A stretch of 8,632 nt of DNA, taken from positions 1 through 8,632 of the forward strand of contig JAFAWJ010000838.1 in the NCBI GenBank assembly GCA_019242065.1. The letters are read 5' to 3'. Each line of letters opens with the position of its first letter. Within the stretch, counting starts at the first letter, position 1. The position numbers and the translations under genes are program-made. The notes under the pieces are model-generated. The model was not told the origin of the DNA. It saw nothing but the letters and a program-made list of their open reading frames with translations, and did not search any database. This stretch comes from Chloroflexota bacterium. Lineage in GTDB: Bacteria > Chloroflexota > UBA6077 > CF-72. Shown here in pieces: positions 1 through 6,917 of this stretch.

Positions 1-649
1 GATACCAGGCCTGTACGCGCAGCACGCCCTCGGCTGCCGTGCCGCCAATGCCGAGCGGTCCCTGCACGACGGCGGCGATGGCGGTGGCCGTCGCGCCGGT
101 CAGAAAGCCTGACAGCGCGAACCGATCGCTCGTGGGCAAGCACTGCAACAGCCAGAAGAACAGGACCGGCTCCAGGATCAGTGCCCGCATCTCGCGGACG
201 CTCAAGAGCGGGTACTGGGTGGCCAGCAGTGACAGCAGCGTCGCGATGAGCAGCAGGCCGAGCGGCACATCGTAGGAACTGGTTGGCCAGCGCAACCGCA
301 GCCGACGGTGGCGGACCAGAATTGCCAGCCAGCTGAGGATCAGCGCCAGCCCGGGCGGTGTGACCGACAGCGGACCTGCCAGGGTGCGGGTAAAGAAGAA
401 CATGGGCAGGCTGGCGCCGATCAGCACCGGTCCGACATACGGGCTCCACACGATCCCGATCAGGCTGGCCAGCACGCCGATCAGCAACAGGTCCATGCGG
501 TGCTGCGGTGCGGCAAAGGCGAGCAGCAGGCCCGCGCCCGCCAGCGCCAGCGCGCGCCAGTCGATCAGGGCGCTCAGCGAGACGGGCGGCGACGGCGGTT
601 GGGCATCGCCCGCGTCACGCGCGGTCTCGTTCAGCACACCCGCCCGCAT
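1..649 (-). CDS. O-antigen ligase/polymerase-like membrane protein, N-terminal part (runs off window)
   Basis: My reverse-strand translation gives 216 residues from ATG at 649 with no stop before the window edge. After a polar N-terminus of about 30 residues come hydrophobic stretches at roughly residues 32-47, 53-68, 69-87, 96-112, 126-143, 156-171 and 180-196, so it is a polytopic inner-membrane protein. An Arg-rich cytoplasmic-looking loop (RHRRLRLR, 113-120), the segment SVREMRALILEPVLFF and the end GVLRVQAWY resemble the first half of O-antigen ligase/polymerase (Wzy_C/WaaL-like) proteins, where an Arg-containing motif followed by Pro-Asn usually comes next. Members of this family join or polymerise surface glycans on the periplasmic side. 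The part that would prove the family lies outside the window. It is divergent from the dehydrogenase at 678, with 28 bp between the starts. The frame stays open a little upstream, so an earlier start is possible. The membrane protein call is firm; the family is a moderate inference. Confidence 0.65.
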   Translation of the reverse strand, partial: MRAGVLNETARDAGDAQPPSPPVSLSALIDWRALALAGAGLLLAFAAPQHRMDLLLIGVLASLIGIVWSPYVGPVLIGASLPMFFFTRTLAGPLSVTPPGLALILSWLAILVRHRRLRLRWPTSSYDVPLGLLLIATLLSLLATQYPLLSVREMRALILEPVLFFWLLQCLPTSDRFALSGFLTGATATAIAAVVQGPLGIGGTAAEGVLRVQAWY

Positions 650-663
650 CGTCGAGGACGTTT

Positions 664-669
664 TACACT
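664..669 (+). promoter_or_regulatory. Candidate -10 box for a leaderless hbd transcript
   Basis: TACACT fits the TANNNT -10 pattern and lies 8 nt before the GTG start at 678, so transcription would begin at or next to the start codon. No Shine-Dalgarno sequence precedes that GTG, which agrees with leaderless translation. I see no convincing -35 box. The intergenic space is only 28 bp, so a promoter must sit here or inside the divergent membrane gene. Confidence 0.3.
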
Positions 670-677
670 CCGGCCGC

Positions 678-1553
678 GTGGACATACGCAGCGTGGGCGT
701 CGTCGGCTGTGGGCTGATGGGGTCCGGGATCGCCGAGGTGTGCGCCCGAGCCGGCTATGTGACTGTCGTCCGGGAGGTAAACGCCGACCTGCTCGCGCGC
801 GGTCGGCAGCGGATCGAGCAGTCGCTCGAGACCGCGGTGCGCCGCAAGAAGCTGGCTCCTGAGGAACGCGAGGCGGCGCTCGGGCGTTTGACGGGTACGA
901 CGTCCCTTGACGACTTCGGCGCGTGCGACCTGGTGATCGAAGCGGCTACTGAGAACGCCGACATCAAAAAGCGGACCTTTGAAGAGCTGGACCGCGTATG
1001 CGCGCCGCACGCCATCCTGGCCAGCAACACGTCGTCCATCCCGATCATCCAGATGGCCAGCGTGACGCGCCGTCCGGATCAGGTGCTGGGCACGCACTTC
1101 ATGAACCCCGTGCCGATCATGCCGCTGATCGAGTACGTGCGCGCACTCACCACCTCCGATGCAACGCTCGAGACGGCCAGACGCTTCGGAGAGAGTCTGG
1201 GCAAGCGCATCATCGTCAGCAAAGATCGCGCGGGGTTCATCGTGAACTTCCTGCTGATCCCCTATCTGTGCGAAGCGGTGCGCATGCTCGAGCAGGGGTT
1301 TGCCTCACGCGAAGACATCGACGTGGGCATGATGCTGGGCACCAGCTATCCGATGGGGCCGCTGACGTTGTTGGACTTCGTGGGACTGGATACGACGCTG
1401 TATATCGCCGACATCCTGTTCGACGAGTTCAAAGATCCGCGCTTCGCCGCGCCGCCCCTGCTGCGGCAGATGGTCGTCGCGGGGTATCTCGGCCGCAAGA
1501 CCGAGCGCGGGTTCTATAACTACCAGGCAGGTGAGCAACCTCCGTCGCGCTAG
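678..1553 (+). CDS. hbd: 3-hydroxybutyryl-CoA dehydrogenase (3-hydroxyacyl-CoA dehydrogenase family)
   Basis: A 291-residue cytosolic enzyme, normal length for the single-function family, that oxidises (S)-3-hydroxybutyryl-CoA to acetoacetyl-CoA with NAD(H). The N-terminal Rossmann fold starts at once: GCGLMG at residues 10-15 and an acidic Glu33 at the end of the second strand, which suggests NAD rather than NADP. The catalytic set known from the human enzyme is complete: Ser119 (SNTSS), His140 and Asn143 (THFMNP), Glu152, and Asn190 (RAGFIVN). Spacing matches exactly (Ser to His 21 residues, His to Glu 12). The C-terminal helical domain ends in GRKTERGFYNY, typical of the family. The frame is open far upstream, but that part is antisense to the membrane gene. 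GTG at 678 puts the Rossmann motif at its usual distance. The paralogues Hbd, PaaH and FadB2 cannot be separated here. With HMG-CoA lyase nearby it could handle acetoacetyl-CoA/3-hydroxybutyryl-CoA exchange. Confidence 0.93.
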   Translation: MDIRSVGVVGCGLMGSGIAEVCARAGYVTVVREVNADLLARGRQRIEQSLETAVRRKKLAPEEREAALGRLTGTTSLDDFGACDLVIEAATENADIKKRTFEELDRVCAPHAILASNTSSIPIIQMASVTRRPDQVLGTHFMNPVPIMPLIEYVRALTTSDATLETARRFGESLGKRIIVSKDRAGFIVNFLLIPYLCEAVRMLEQGFASREDIDVGMMLGTSYPMGPLTLLDFVGLDTTLYIADILFDEFKDPRFAAPPLLRQMVVAGYLGRKTERGFYNYQAGEQPPSR

Positions 1554-1555
1554 CT

Positions 1556-1615
1556 GCTCGCGCCATCGCTGCCGCTCGGCGGTGACCCTCGGAGAGAACA
1601 CGCTTCGGCGCGAGC
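1556..1615. repeat. Inverted repeat in the hbd-arginase spacer, with GCGAGC repeats
   Basis: GCTCGCGCC at 1556-1564 is the exact reverse complement of GGCGCGAGC at 1607-1615, with 42 nt between. The right arm runs into CGAGCGAGCGTAGCGAGC (1611-1628), where the GCGAGC-type unit recurs up to the arginase start. There is no T-run after the right arm, so a standard intrinsic terminator is not supported. The 76-nt spacer otherwise shows no recognisable promoter or ribosome binding site. It may be a folded spacer in a two-gene transcript or a copy of a dispersed GC-rich repeat. Confidence 0.4.
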
Positions 1616-1629
1616 GAGCGTAGCGAGCA

Positions 1630-2523
1630 ATGCGCCGTGTCGGGATTGTTGGCGTACCCATGGACCTTGGCGCGGGACGACGGGGTGTGGACATGGGTCC
1701 CTCGGCCATCAGGTATGCCGGGCTCGTCGGCGATCTCGTCGGCATGGGGCTCGAGGTCACCGACTATCACAACCTGGCCATCCCGGGCCCTGAGAGCGGC
1801 GAACTGGGCTCGCCGCAGGCTCGCTACGAGCAATTGATCGAGGACGCCTGTGTGGCGCTCAGGCGCTGCGTCGCGGATATCGCCAGGGCTGGCGATTTTC
1901 CACTTGTTCTCGGCGGCGACCACTCGCTGGCCATGGGCAGCGTCGCGGGCCTGCTCGATGCTCGCCAGCAGGTTGGCGTCCTGTGGGTTGACGCCCACGG
2001 CGACATCAACACGCCCCAGACCAGCCCCAGCGGCAACGTGCACGGGATGCCCGTGGCGACCATGCTGGGACTGAGCGGCCTCGGTGCCCGACTGGGCTGG
2101 ACCACTCGCACGCTGGACCCGCGGCGGGTAGTGCTTTTCGGCACGCGCACGCTGGATGCTGGCGAGCAGCGGACCATCCGTGAGGTCGGGGTGCGCATGT
2201 TCACGATGAGTGAGATCGACCAGCGCGGCATCACCGCCTGCCTGGACGAGGCGATCTCGCTACTGGCGGGGCCCGGGGGCATGCATATCTCGTTTGACAT
2301 CGACGCGGTGGATCCGCTCGAGGCGCCAGGCGTGGGGACGCCGTGGCCGGGCGGGCTGACGTATCGCGAGGCGCACCTGGCGATGGAGGTGCTGGCGGCG
2401 ACGGGTGAGGTGTCCTCGATGGAGGTGGTCGAGGTGAATCCGATCGCGGATCACGAAAATCGAACAGCCAAGCTGGCGGCGGAGCTGATCCTTTCGGCGC
2501 TCGGCCGCACGATCGCAGGCTAG
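1630..2523 (+). CDS. rocF: Arginase
   Basis: A 297-residue ureohydrolase, usual length for bacterial arginase, that hydrolyses L-arginine to L-ornithine and urea at a two-manganese centre in the cytosol. All six metal ligands are visible: His98 in GGDHS, Asp121, His123 and Asp125 in DAHGDIN, and Asp223 and Asp225 in SFDIDAVDP. Arginase rather than agmatinase is indicated by the substrate loop [11 protein letters not shown] (131-141), the N-terminal [17 protein letters not shown] and the C-terminal [20 protein letters not shown]. Gly124 stands where Ala is commoner, a small change. The start is fixed: an in-frame TAG at 1621-1623 precedes the ATG closely. No clear Shine-Dalgarno sequence is seen. 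It follows hbd by 76 nt on the same strand and its TAG overlaps the stop of the opposite-strand small gene in CTAG. Role: arginine catabolism and nitrogen supply. Confidence 0.95.
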   Translation: MRRVGIVGVPMDLGAGRRGVDMGPSAIRYAGLVGDLVGMGLEVTDYHNLAIPGPESGELGSPQARYEQLIEDACVALRRCVADIARAGDFPLVLGGDHSLAMGSVAGLLDARQQVGVLWVDAHGDINTPQTSPSGNVHGMPVATMLGLSGLGARLGWTTRTLDPRRVVLFGTRTLDAGEQRTIREVGVRMFTMSEIDQRGITACLDEAISLLAGPGGMHISFDIDAVDPLEAPGVGTPWPGGLTYREAHLAMEVLAATGEVSSMEVVEVNPIADHENRTAKLAAELILSALGRTIAG

Positions 2524-2723
2524 CCCTTGCTGGCTTGCCTGCGCTTGCGGGCGGCGGCTACCAGGGCTTCCTGACTGAGCTCGCCGTCGCGCTGGGCGAC
2601 TTCTGCCAGCAGTTGGGTATTGGCGCGCGCGTCCCACAGGCACCACTGCTGGTGGTCATGCAGGGCGTCCTCGTCTTCGGCGCCGCCGCCGCACCAGGTG
2701 CACACCCACAGCGGCGGGTTCAC
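2520..2723 (-). CDS. Small C2HC zinc-finger-like protein, hypothetical
   Basis: A 67-residue protein starting at GTG 2723, whose first bases overlap the TGA of ppa (GTGA, 4 nt), so it is probably translated by coupling after pyrophosphatase. Cys8, Cys11, His24 and Cys28 give the spacing C-x2-C-x12-H-x3-C, with Trp6 two residues before the first Cys and Leu21 three before the His. This is the layout of a classical zinc finger with the last His replaced by Cys. His22 is an alternative ligand. The rest is helical, with acidic and then basic character, ending in RKRRQASKG. The frame is open upstream inside ppa (to 2825), but that part is Arg-rich, low-complexity shadow sequence. The stop shares CTAG with the arginase stop. 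I do not recognise the family. Metal binding is a reasonable inference; nucleic-acid or protein binding is only possible. Confidence 0.6.
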   Translation of the reverse strand: MNPPLWVCTWCGGGAEDEDALHDHQQWCLWDARANTQLLAEVAQRDGELSQEALVAAARKRRQASKG

Positions 2724-3256
2724 GGCAGATCGTCGCTTTCGTGCCCGTGCTCGTAGAGCGCGCGCGCCTCGTCGATGACTCGCCGCGCCGCGACGGCGTC
2801 TTCCCAGCCGACGACGTCGGTCCACTTGTCTTCGAGCGCCTTGTACGTCTGGAAGAAGTTCTCGATCTCGAGCAGCCAGTGCTTGCCGATATCGCCGATA
2901 TCGTGCATCTCGGCGTAGTGCGGATCGCCGATGGCCACGGCCAGGATCTTCTGATCTGGCCCCTTTTCGTCACGCATGTCGAGGACGCCGATGGGCCGCG
3001 CCAGGATGTGGCAACCGGGAAAGGTCGGTTCGTCGACGACCACCAGCGCGTCCAGCGCGTCGCCGTCGAGCGCGAGCGTGGCGACGATGAAGCCGTAGTC
3101 GGTCGGATAATGGACCGACGAGTACAGCACGCGATCGAGTCTCATGACCCCGCGCTCCTTGTCGATCTCGTACTTGTTGCGGCTTCCGCGCGGGATCTCC
3201 ACGACGACCTCGATGAGGTCCGTGTCCACCCACTCAGGATAGCCTGAGTCACACAC
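2720..3256 (-). CDS. ppa: Inorganic pyrophosphatase, family I
   Basis: Soluble Mg-dependent enzyme that hydrolyses PPi to phosphate and drives reactions such as acyl-CoA and aminoacyl-tRNA synthesis. It has 178 residues from GTG 3256. Family I landmarks: VEIPRGSRNKYEID (residues 19-32, with Glu20, Lys28 and Glu30), DRVLYSSVHYPTDYGF (41-56, with Arg42 and Tyr54), metal-binding Asp64, Asp66 and Asp69 in DGDALDA, Asp96, Asp101 and Lys103 in the RDEKGPDQK stretch, and the late FFQTYK. The signature normally reads DGDPLD; here Pro is replaced by Ala67, while the metal aspartates remain. GTG 3256 has a weak upstream GGTGG. GTG 3229, giving 169 residues, is a fair alternative and would leave the palindrome at 3232-3249 untranslated. 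It is divergent from mccB and overlaps the small downstream gene by 4 nt. Confidence 0.93.
   Translation of the reverse strand: MCDSGYPEWVDTDLIEVVVEIPRGSRNKYEIDKERGVMRLDRVLYSSVHYPTDYGFIVATLALDGDALDALVVVDEPTFPGCHILARPIGVLDMRDEKGPDQKILAVAIGDPHYAEMHDIGDIGKHWLLEIENFFQTYKALEDKWTDVVGWEDAVAARRVIDEARALYEHGHESDDLP
3232..3249. promoter_or_regulatory. Palindrome at the ppa start, in the ppa/mccB divergent region
   Basis: ACTCAGG-ATAG-CCTGAGT is a perfect 7-bp inverted repeat with a 4-nt centre. A third CTCAGG lies at 3288-3293, touching the mccB start codon. The palindrome is about 45-60 bp upstream of mccB. It lies either in the first codons of ppa (start 3256) or just before them (start 3229). It could be an operator for one or both divergent genes, or a hairpin near the ppa translation start. 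It does not match a regulator site that I can name. Confidence 0.35.
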
Positions 3257-3277
3257 GTCCCACCACGACGGTGTTCT

Positions 3278-3283
3278 TAGAAT
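3278..3283 (+). promoter_or_regulatory. Candidate -10 box of the mccB-mccA-mvaB operon
   Basis: TAGAAT fits TANNNT and ends 9 nt before the mccB GTG at 3293, so the transcript would have little or no leader. It lies in the most AT-rich stretch between the divergent starts and overlaps TTCT-T-AGAA, a short inverted repeat at 3274-3282. No -35 match is evident. The TAG in this box is also the in-frame stop that makes GTG 3293 the first possible mccB start. Confidence 0.35.
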
Positions 3284-3292
3284 TCATCTCAG

Positions 3293-4900
3293 GTGGCGAT
3301 AGTCGAGTCGCGGGTCGATCCCTCCGAGCCGGAGTTCCAGGCCAACCGCGAGCACAACCTGGCCCTGGTCGCCGACCTGCGGGCGCGCCTCGCGCAGGTC
3401 AAGCTGGGTGGCGGTGCAGACGCCGTCAGGCGCCACCTGGCCCGTGGCAAGCTGCTCGCCCGCGACCGGGTCGACTGCCTGCTCGACGCGGATGCGCCCT
3501 TTCTGGAGCTGTCGCCGCTGGCCGCAAACGGCATGTACGACGACGAGGCGCCCGCCGCCGGCATCGTGACCGGCATCGGCCAGGTCGAAGGCAAACAGGT
3601 GGCGATCGTCGCCAACGACGCCACTGTCAAGGGCGGCACGTATTACCCGATCACGGTCAAGAAGCACCTGAGACTGCAGGAGATCGCCGAGCAGAACCAT
3701 CTGCCATGCGTGTACCTGGTCGACTCCGGTGGCGCCTTTTTGCCCCTGCAGGCCGACGTCTTTCCCGACCGCGAGCACTTCGGGCGCATCTTTTTCAACC
3801 AGGCCAACCTGTCGGCGAGGGGCATCGCGCAGGTTGCCGTGGTGATGGGCTCGTGCACCGCGGGCGGCGCGTATGTGCCGGCCATGAGCGACCAGACCGT
3901 CATCGTCAAAGGCACCGGGACGATCTTCATTGGCGGCCCGCCGCTAGTGAAGGCCGCGACCGGCGAAGACGTGAGCGCCGAAGAACTGGGCGGCGCCGAC
4001 GTGCACACGCGTATCTCGGGGGTGGCCGACTATTTCGCCGAAAACGACCGCCATGCGCTGGCGATTGCGCGCGGCATCCTGGCGAACATCCCGTCGAGCA
4101 AACATGCGCCGTGGCCGACCCGGGCACCGCGCGAACCGAAGTACGACCTCGCCGAGCTGTACGGCATCGTGCCGTCAGACCTGCGCAGGCAGTTCGACGT
4201 GCGCGAAGTGATCGCGCGTATCGTCGACGCCAGCGAGCTTGACGAGTTCAAGGCCAGCTACGGCACCACGCTTGTCACCGGCTTCGCGCACATCATGGGC
4301 TACCCAGTTGGCATCATCGCCAATAATGGTATTCTCTTCAGCGAAAGCAGCTTGAAAGGTGCGCACTTTGTCGAGCTGTGTTGCATGCGCAAAATACCAC
4401 TGGTGTTTGTGCAGAACATCACCGGTTTCATGGTTGGCCGTGAGTACGAAAACCGCGGACTTGCGCGCGACGGTGCCAAAATGGTGATGGCCGTGGCCAA
4501 CGCGCAAGTGCCGAAGTTTACGGTCATTATTGGCAGCAGTTTTGGGGCTGGTAATTACGGTATGTGCGGTCGGGCGTACTCGCCGCGACAGCTCTGGATG
4601 TGGCCGAACGCGCGCATCAGCGTGATGGGTGGCCAGCAGGCGGCCAGCGTGCTGTTGCAGGTGCGACTCGACAACTTGCAGCGCGAAGGGCGTGACATGA
4701 GCCACGCCGAACGCGAGGCCTTCACCGCGCCGACGCTGGCCACCTACGAGGCCGAGGGCGATCCCTATTATTCGACCGCCCGGCTGTGGGACGACGGTGT
4801 GATCGACCCCGTCGACACGCGCATCGTGCTGGGCCTCGGCCTGTCGGCGGCGCTGAACGCCGAGATCCCAGCGACCCCGTTCGGTGTCTTTCGAATGTGA
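3293..4900 (+). CDS. mccB: Methylcrotonyl-CoA carboxylase, beta (carboxyltransferase) subunit
   Basis: A 535-residue protein, standard length for MccB. It transfers carboxyl from carboxybiotin on MccA to 3-methylcrotonyl-CoA in leucine breakdown, giving 3-methylglutaconyl-CoA. It consists of two crotonase-like carboxyltransferase halves. The N half carries [41 protein letters not shown] and [16 protein letters not shown] (185-200). The C half carries NNGILFSES (344-352), QNITGFMVG (374-382), [18 protein letters not shown] and [12 protein letters not shown]. These strings point to methylcrotonyl-CoA (or the close geranyl-CoA) carboxylase rather than propionyl-CoA carboxylase. Residue 448 is Gln in GGQQAA, where the family normally has GGEQAA. 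Codons from about 4303 to 4570 are clearly less GC-rich at the third position than the rest. The start is the first GTG after an in-frame TAG at 3278. mccA follows after 3 nt. A geranyl-CoA substrate cannot be wholly excluded. Confidence 0.95.
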   Translation: MAIVESRVDPSEPEFQANREHNLALVADLRARLAQVKLGGGADAVRRHLARGKLLARDRVDCLLDADAPFLELSPLAANGMYDDEAPAAGIVTGIGQVEGKQVAIVANDATVKGGTYYPITVKKHLRLQEIAEQNHLPCVYLVDSGGAFLPLQADVFPDREHFGRIFFNQANLSARGIAQVAVVMGSCTAGGAYVPAMSDQTVIVKGTGTIFIGGPPLVKAATGEDVSAEELGGADVHTRISGVADYFAENDRHALAIARGILANIPSSKHAPWPTRAPREPKYDLAELYGIVPSDLRRQFDVREVIARIVDASELDEFKASYGTTLVTGFAHIMGYPVGIIANNGILFSESSLKGAHFVELCCMRKIPLVFVQNITGFMVGREYENRGLARDGAKMVMAVANAQVPKFTVIIGSSFGAGNYGMCGRAYSPRQLWMWPNARISVMGGQQAASVLLQVRLDNLQREGRDMSHAEREAFTAPTLATYEAEGDPYYSTARLWDDGVIDPVDTRIVLGLGLSAALNAEIPATPFGVFRM

Positions 4901-4903
4901 ATT

Positions 4904-6913
4904 GTGATTGAGGCGCTCAGCCCGGTACTCGTTGCCAATCGCGGCGAGATCGCGATCCGTGTCATGCGCACCTGCCAGCGCCTCGGACTGCGCACGGTGG
5001 CGGTGTATTCCGACGCCGATGCGCGCGCGCTGCACGTGGCGGTGGCGGACGACTCGGTGCATATCGGCGGCTCACGCGCGGCTGACAGCTATCTGAACCC
5101 GACTCGGATCCTGGATGCGGCGCGGACGTCGAACGCGCGCGCCATTCACCCGGGCTACGGCTTCCTCTCCGAAAACGCGGACTTCGCCCAGGCGGTGCTG
5201 GACGCTGGCCTGCTGTGGATCGGCCCACCGCCTGGGGCGATGCGGGCGCTCGGCGACAAGGCGCGCGCCAAAGCGCTTGCCGAACGGGCTGGCGTGCCGC
5301 TGCTGGCCGGCTACCACGCCGAGGACCAGTCGCCGTCGACGCTGAAGGCCCAGGCCGACCGCATCGGCTACCCGGTGCTGATCAAGGCCAGCGCGGGCGG
5401 TGGCGGGCGCGGGATGCGCGTGGTGCATCTCGCCTCTGACTTCGACAGCGCGCTCGAGGGCGCCCAGCGTGAGGCGCGCGCCAGCTTCGGCGACGACCGG
5501 GTGCTGCTCGAACGCTACGTCGAGCGCCCGCGTCACGTGGAGGTCCAGATCCTGGGCGACGTGCACGGCGCGCTGGTCCACCTGGGCGAGCGTGAGTGCA
5601 GCATCCAGCGGCGGTATCAGAAGCTGATCGAGGAGAGCCCGTCGCCGGCCGTCGACGCCGACCTGCGCCAGCGACTGGGCCAGGCGGCGCTGCGCCTGGC
5701 GCACGCGGCGGGCTATTGGAACGCCGGCACGGTCGAGTTTCTCGTCGACCAGGACGGCGCGTTCGCGTTTCTGGAAGTCAATGCTCGACTCCAGGTCGAG
5801 CATCCGGTGACCGAGGCCATCACGGGCCTGGACCTGGTCGAGCTGCAACTGCGCGTCGCGGCGGGTGAGCCGCTGGGACTGACCCAGGCCGACATCGTGT
5901 TCGCGGGGCACGCGATCGAGGCGCGCGTGATTGCCGAGGATCCGCTCTCGGGCTTCCTGCCGTCGAGTGGCACGCTCGAGGTCTTTCGCGCGCCGGATTC
6001 GGTGCGGGTGGACACCTGGGTGCACGACGGCACGACGGTCTCGCCGTATTACGACTCGCTGCTGGCCAAAGTCATTGCGTACGACGTCAGCCGCGTGGCC
6101 GCCGCCCGACGGCTGGCTGATGCACTCTGTGAGATGCGTATCGGCGGCGTTCGACATAACGTGGACTTGCTGCTGGCCACGGTCCAGTCGCCGGCCTTTC
6201 TGGCTGGTCGGTTGGATACGCATTTCATCGAGGAACATCGCCTCCTCCAGGAGCTGGCGGAGGTTCCTGGGGAGGTCCTGGCCGCGGCGGTGGCGCTCGA
6301 TCGTCTTGCAACGCCGCCGGTGGGCGATCCGTGGCAGGCGCGGACGAGCTGGCGCCAGGCGCGTCTGGACCAACCCGCGGCCTGGACGCGGGCGGGTCGG
6401 AGCCACGCGGTCCGGATCTCGTCGGTGGCGGGCGACTTGAACGAGATCAGGGTCGACGTCAATCTCGATGGCGACAGTCAGTCGGCGGCAACGGCGACGC
6501 GGAATGTCGTGTCGCATCATGCGCGGCTCGGCGCCACGCGCGAGCGGGTCGTCGTCGACGGCGAGATGCTAAACGTCGCGGATCACGGTGGCTTGCGAGT
6601 TGTCGAGTGGCAGGGGCGCTCGTACCGACTGGACCGCGCCCGAGCGGTGCGTGTTGACGACGTCGCTTCTACTCGTCAGTCTGGCGGCGAGAGTGGTCAG
6701 TTGACGGCCCCCATGCCAGGCCGCATCGTCAAGCTCGCGGTCGCCATCGGTGACCAGGTGGCGCAAAATCAGCCGCTGGTCGTGCTCGAAGCCATGAAAA
6801 TGGAACACGTGGTCGAGGCCCCCCACGCGGGCTCGGTCGCCGAGGTGCACGTGCGCGAGAACGACCAGGTGTCCGCTGGAGAGCTGCTTGTGACGCTGGC
6901 GCCGTTAGAGTAG
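4904..6913 (+). CDS. mccA: Methylcrotonyl-CoA carboxylase, alpha (biotin carboxylase/biotin carrier) subunit
   Basis: A 669-residue biotin enzyme that uses ATP and bicarbonate to carboxylate its own biotin and hands the carboxyl to MccB. Order of domains: biotin carboxylase N-lobe (about 6-115, LVANRGEIAIRV; HPGYGFLSEN), ATP-grasp (about 118-325) with Lys161 and the glycine loop 165-171, Lys240 in RRYQKLIEE, and Glu291, Asn293, Arg295, Gln297 and Glu299 in EVNARLQVEHPVTE. Then come the carboxylase C-lobe (about 335-445, SVRVD; SPYYDSLLAKVI), a poorly conserved linking BT region (about 450-590) and a biotinyl domain (about 597-669). The biotinylated residue is Lys632 in EAMKMEH, 37 residues from the end, as usual. 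GTG 4904 is the first common start after the mccB stop at 4898-4900. The layout alone also fits propionyl- or acetyl-CoA carboxylase alpha subunits; pairing with MccB decides the name. Confidence 0.94.
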   Translation: MIEALSPVLVANRGEIAIRVMRTCQRLGLRTVAVYSDADARALHVAVADDSVHIGGSRAADSYLNPTRILDAARTSNARAIHPGYGFLSENADFAQAVLDAGLLWIGPPPGAMRALGDKARAKALAERAGVPLLAGYHAEDQSPSTLKAQADRIGYPVLIKASAGGGGRGMRVVHLASDFDSALEGAQREARASFGDDRVLLERYVERPRHVEVQILGDVHGALVHLGERECSIQRRYQKLIEESPSPAVDADLRQRLGQAALRLAHAAGYWNAGTVEFLVDQDGAFAFLEVNARLQVEHPVTEAITGLDLVELQLRVAAGEPLGLTQADIVFAGHAIEARVIAEDPLSGFLPSSGTLEVFRAPDSVRVDTWVHDGTTVSPYYDSLLAKVIAYDVSRVAAARRLADALCEMRIGGVRHNVDLLLATVQSPAFLAGRLDTHFIEEHRLLQELAEVPGEVLAAAVALDRLATPPVGDPWQARTSWRQARLDQPAAWTRAGRSHAVRISSVAGDLNEIRVDVNLDGDSQSAATATRNVVSHHARLGATRERVVVDGEMLNVADHGGLRVVEWQGRSYRLDRARAVRVDDVASTRQSGGESGQLTAPMPGRIVKLAVAIGDQVAQNQPLVVLEAMKMEHVVEAPHAGSVAEVHVRENDQVSAGELLVTLAPLE

Positions 6914-6917
6914 GACG

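Noticed and set aside
360..677. 106-codon N-terminal extension of the hbd frame
   Set aside because: The family needs the Rossmann motif within about 15 residues of the start. The extension is antisense to the hydrophobic membrane protein and shows no conservation signs.
308..862. Plus-strand open frame of 184 codons
   Set aside because: Gln/Arg-rich translation, antisense to the membrane gene and out of frame with hbd.
1630..2523. Agmatinase or formiminoglutamase
   Set aside because: The loop [11 protein letters not shown] and the C-terminal [12 protein letters not shown] are arginase features.
2724..2825. Longer form of the small minus-strand protein (101 residues)
   Set aside because: The added 34 residues are Arg-rich and lie in ppa in another frame; GTG 2723 overlapping the ppa stop is the natural coupled start.
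3271..4242. Plus-strand open frame of 323 codons overlapping mccB in another frame
   Set aside because: Product is Arg/Pro/Gly-rich shadow sequence; the mccB frame carries the conserved protein.
4175..5062. Minus-strand open frame of 295 codons over the mccB/mccA junction
   Set aside because: Antisense to two certain genes, composition is low-complexity and no motif is seen.
5072..6520. Long open frame (482 codons) on the minus strand inside mccA
   Set aside because: It is wholly antisense to mccA, which has every biotin carboxylase motif. The translation is Arg/His/Ala-rich without domains, as expected from GC-rich codon bias.
3293..6913. Propionyl-CoA or acetyl-CoA carboxylase
   Set aside because: MccB strings such as [19 protein letters not shown] and SVMGG, with HMG-CoA lyase next in the operon, point to methylcrotonyl-CoA; the propionyl type has a different C-terminal motif set.
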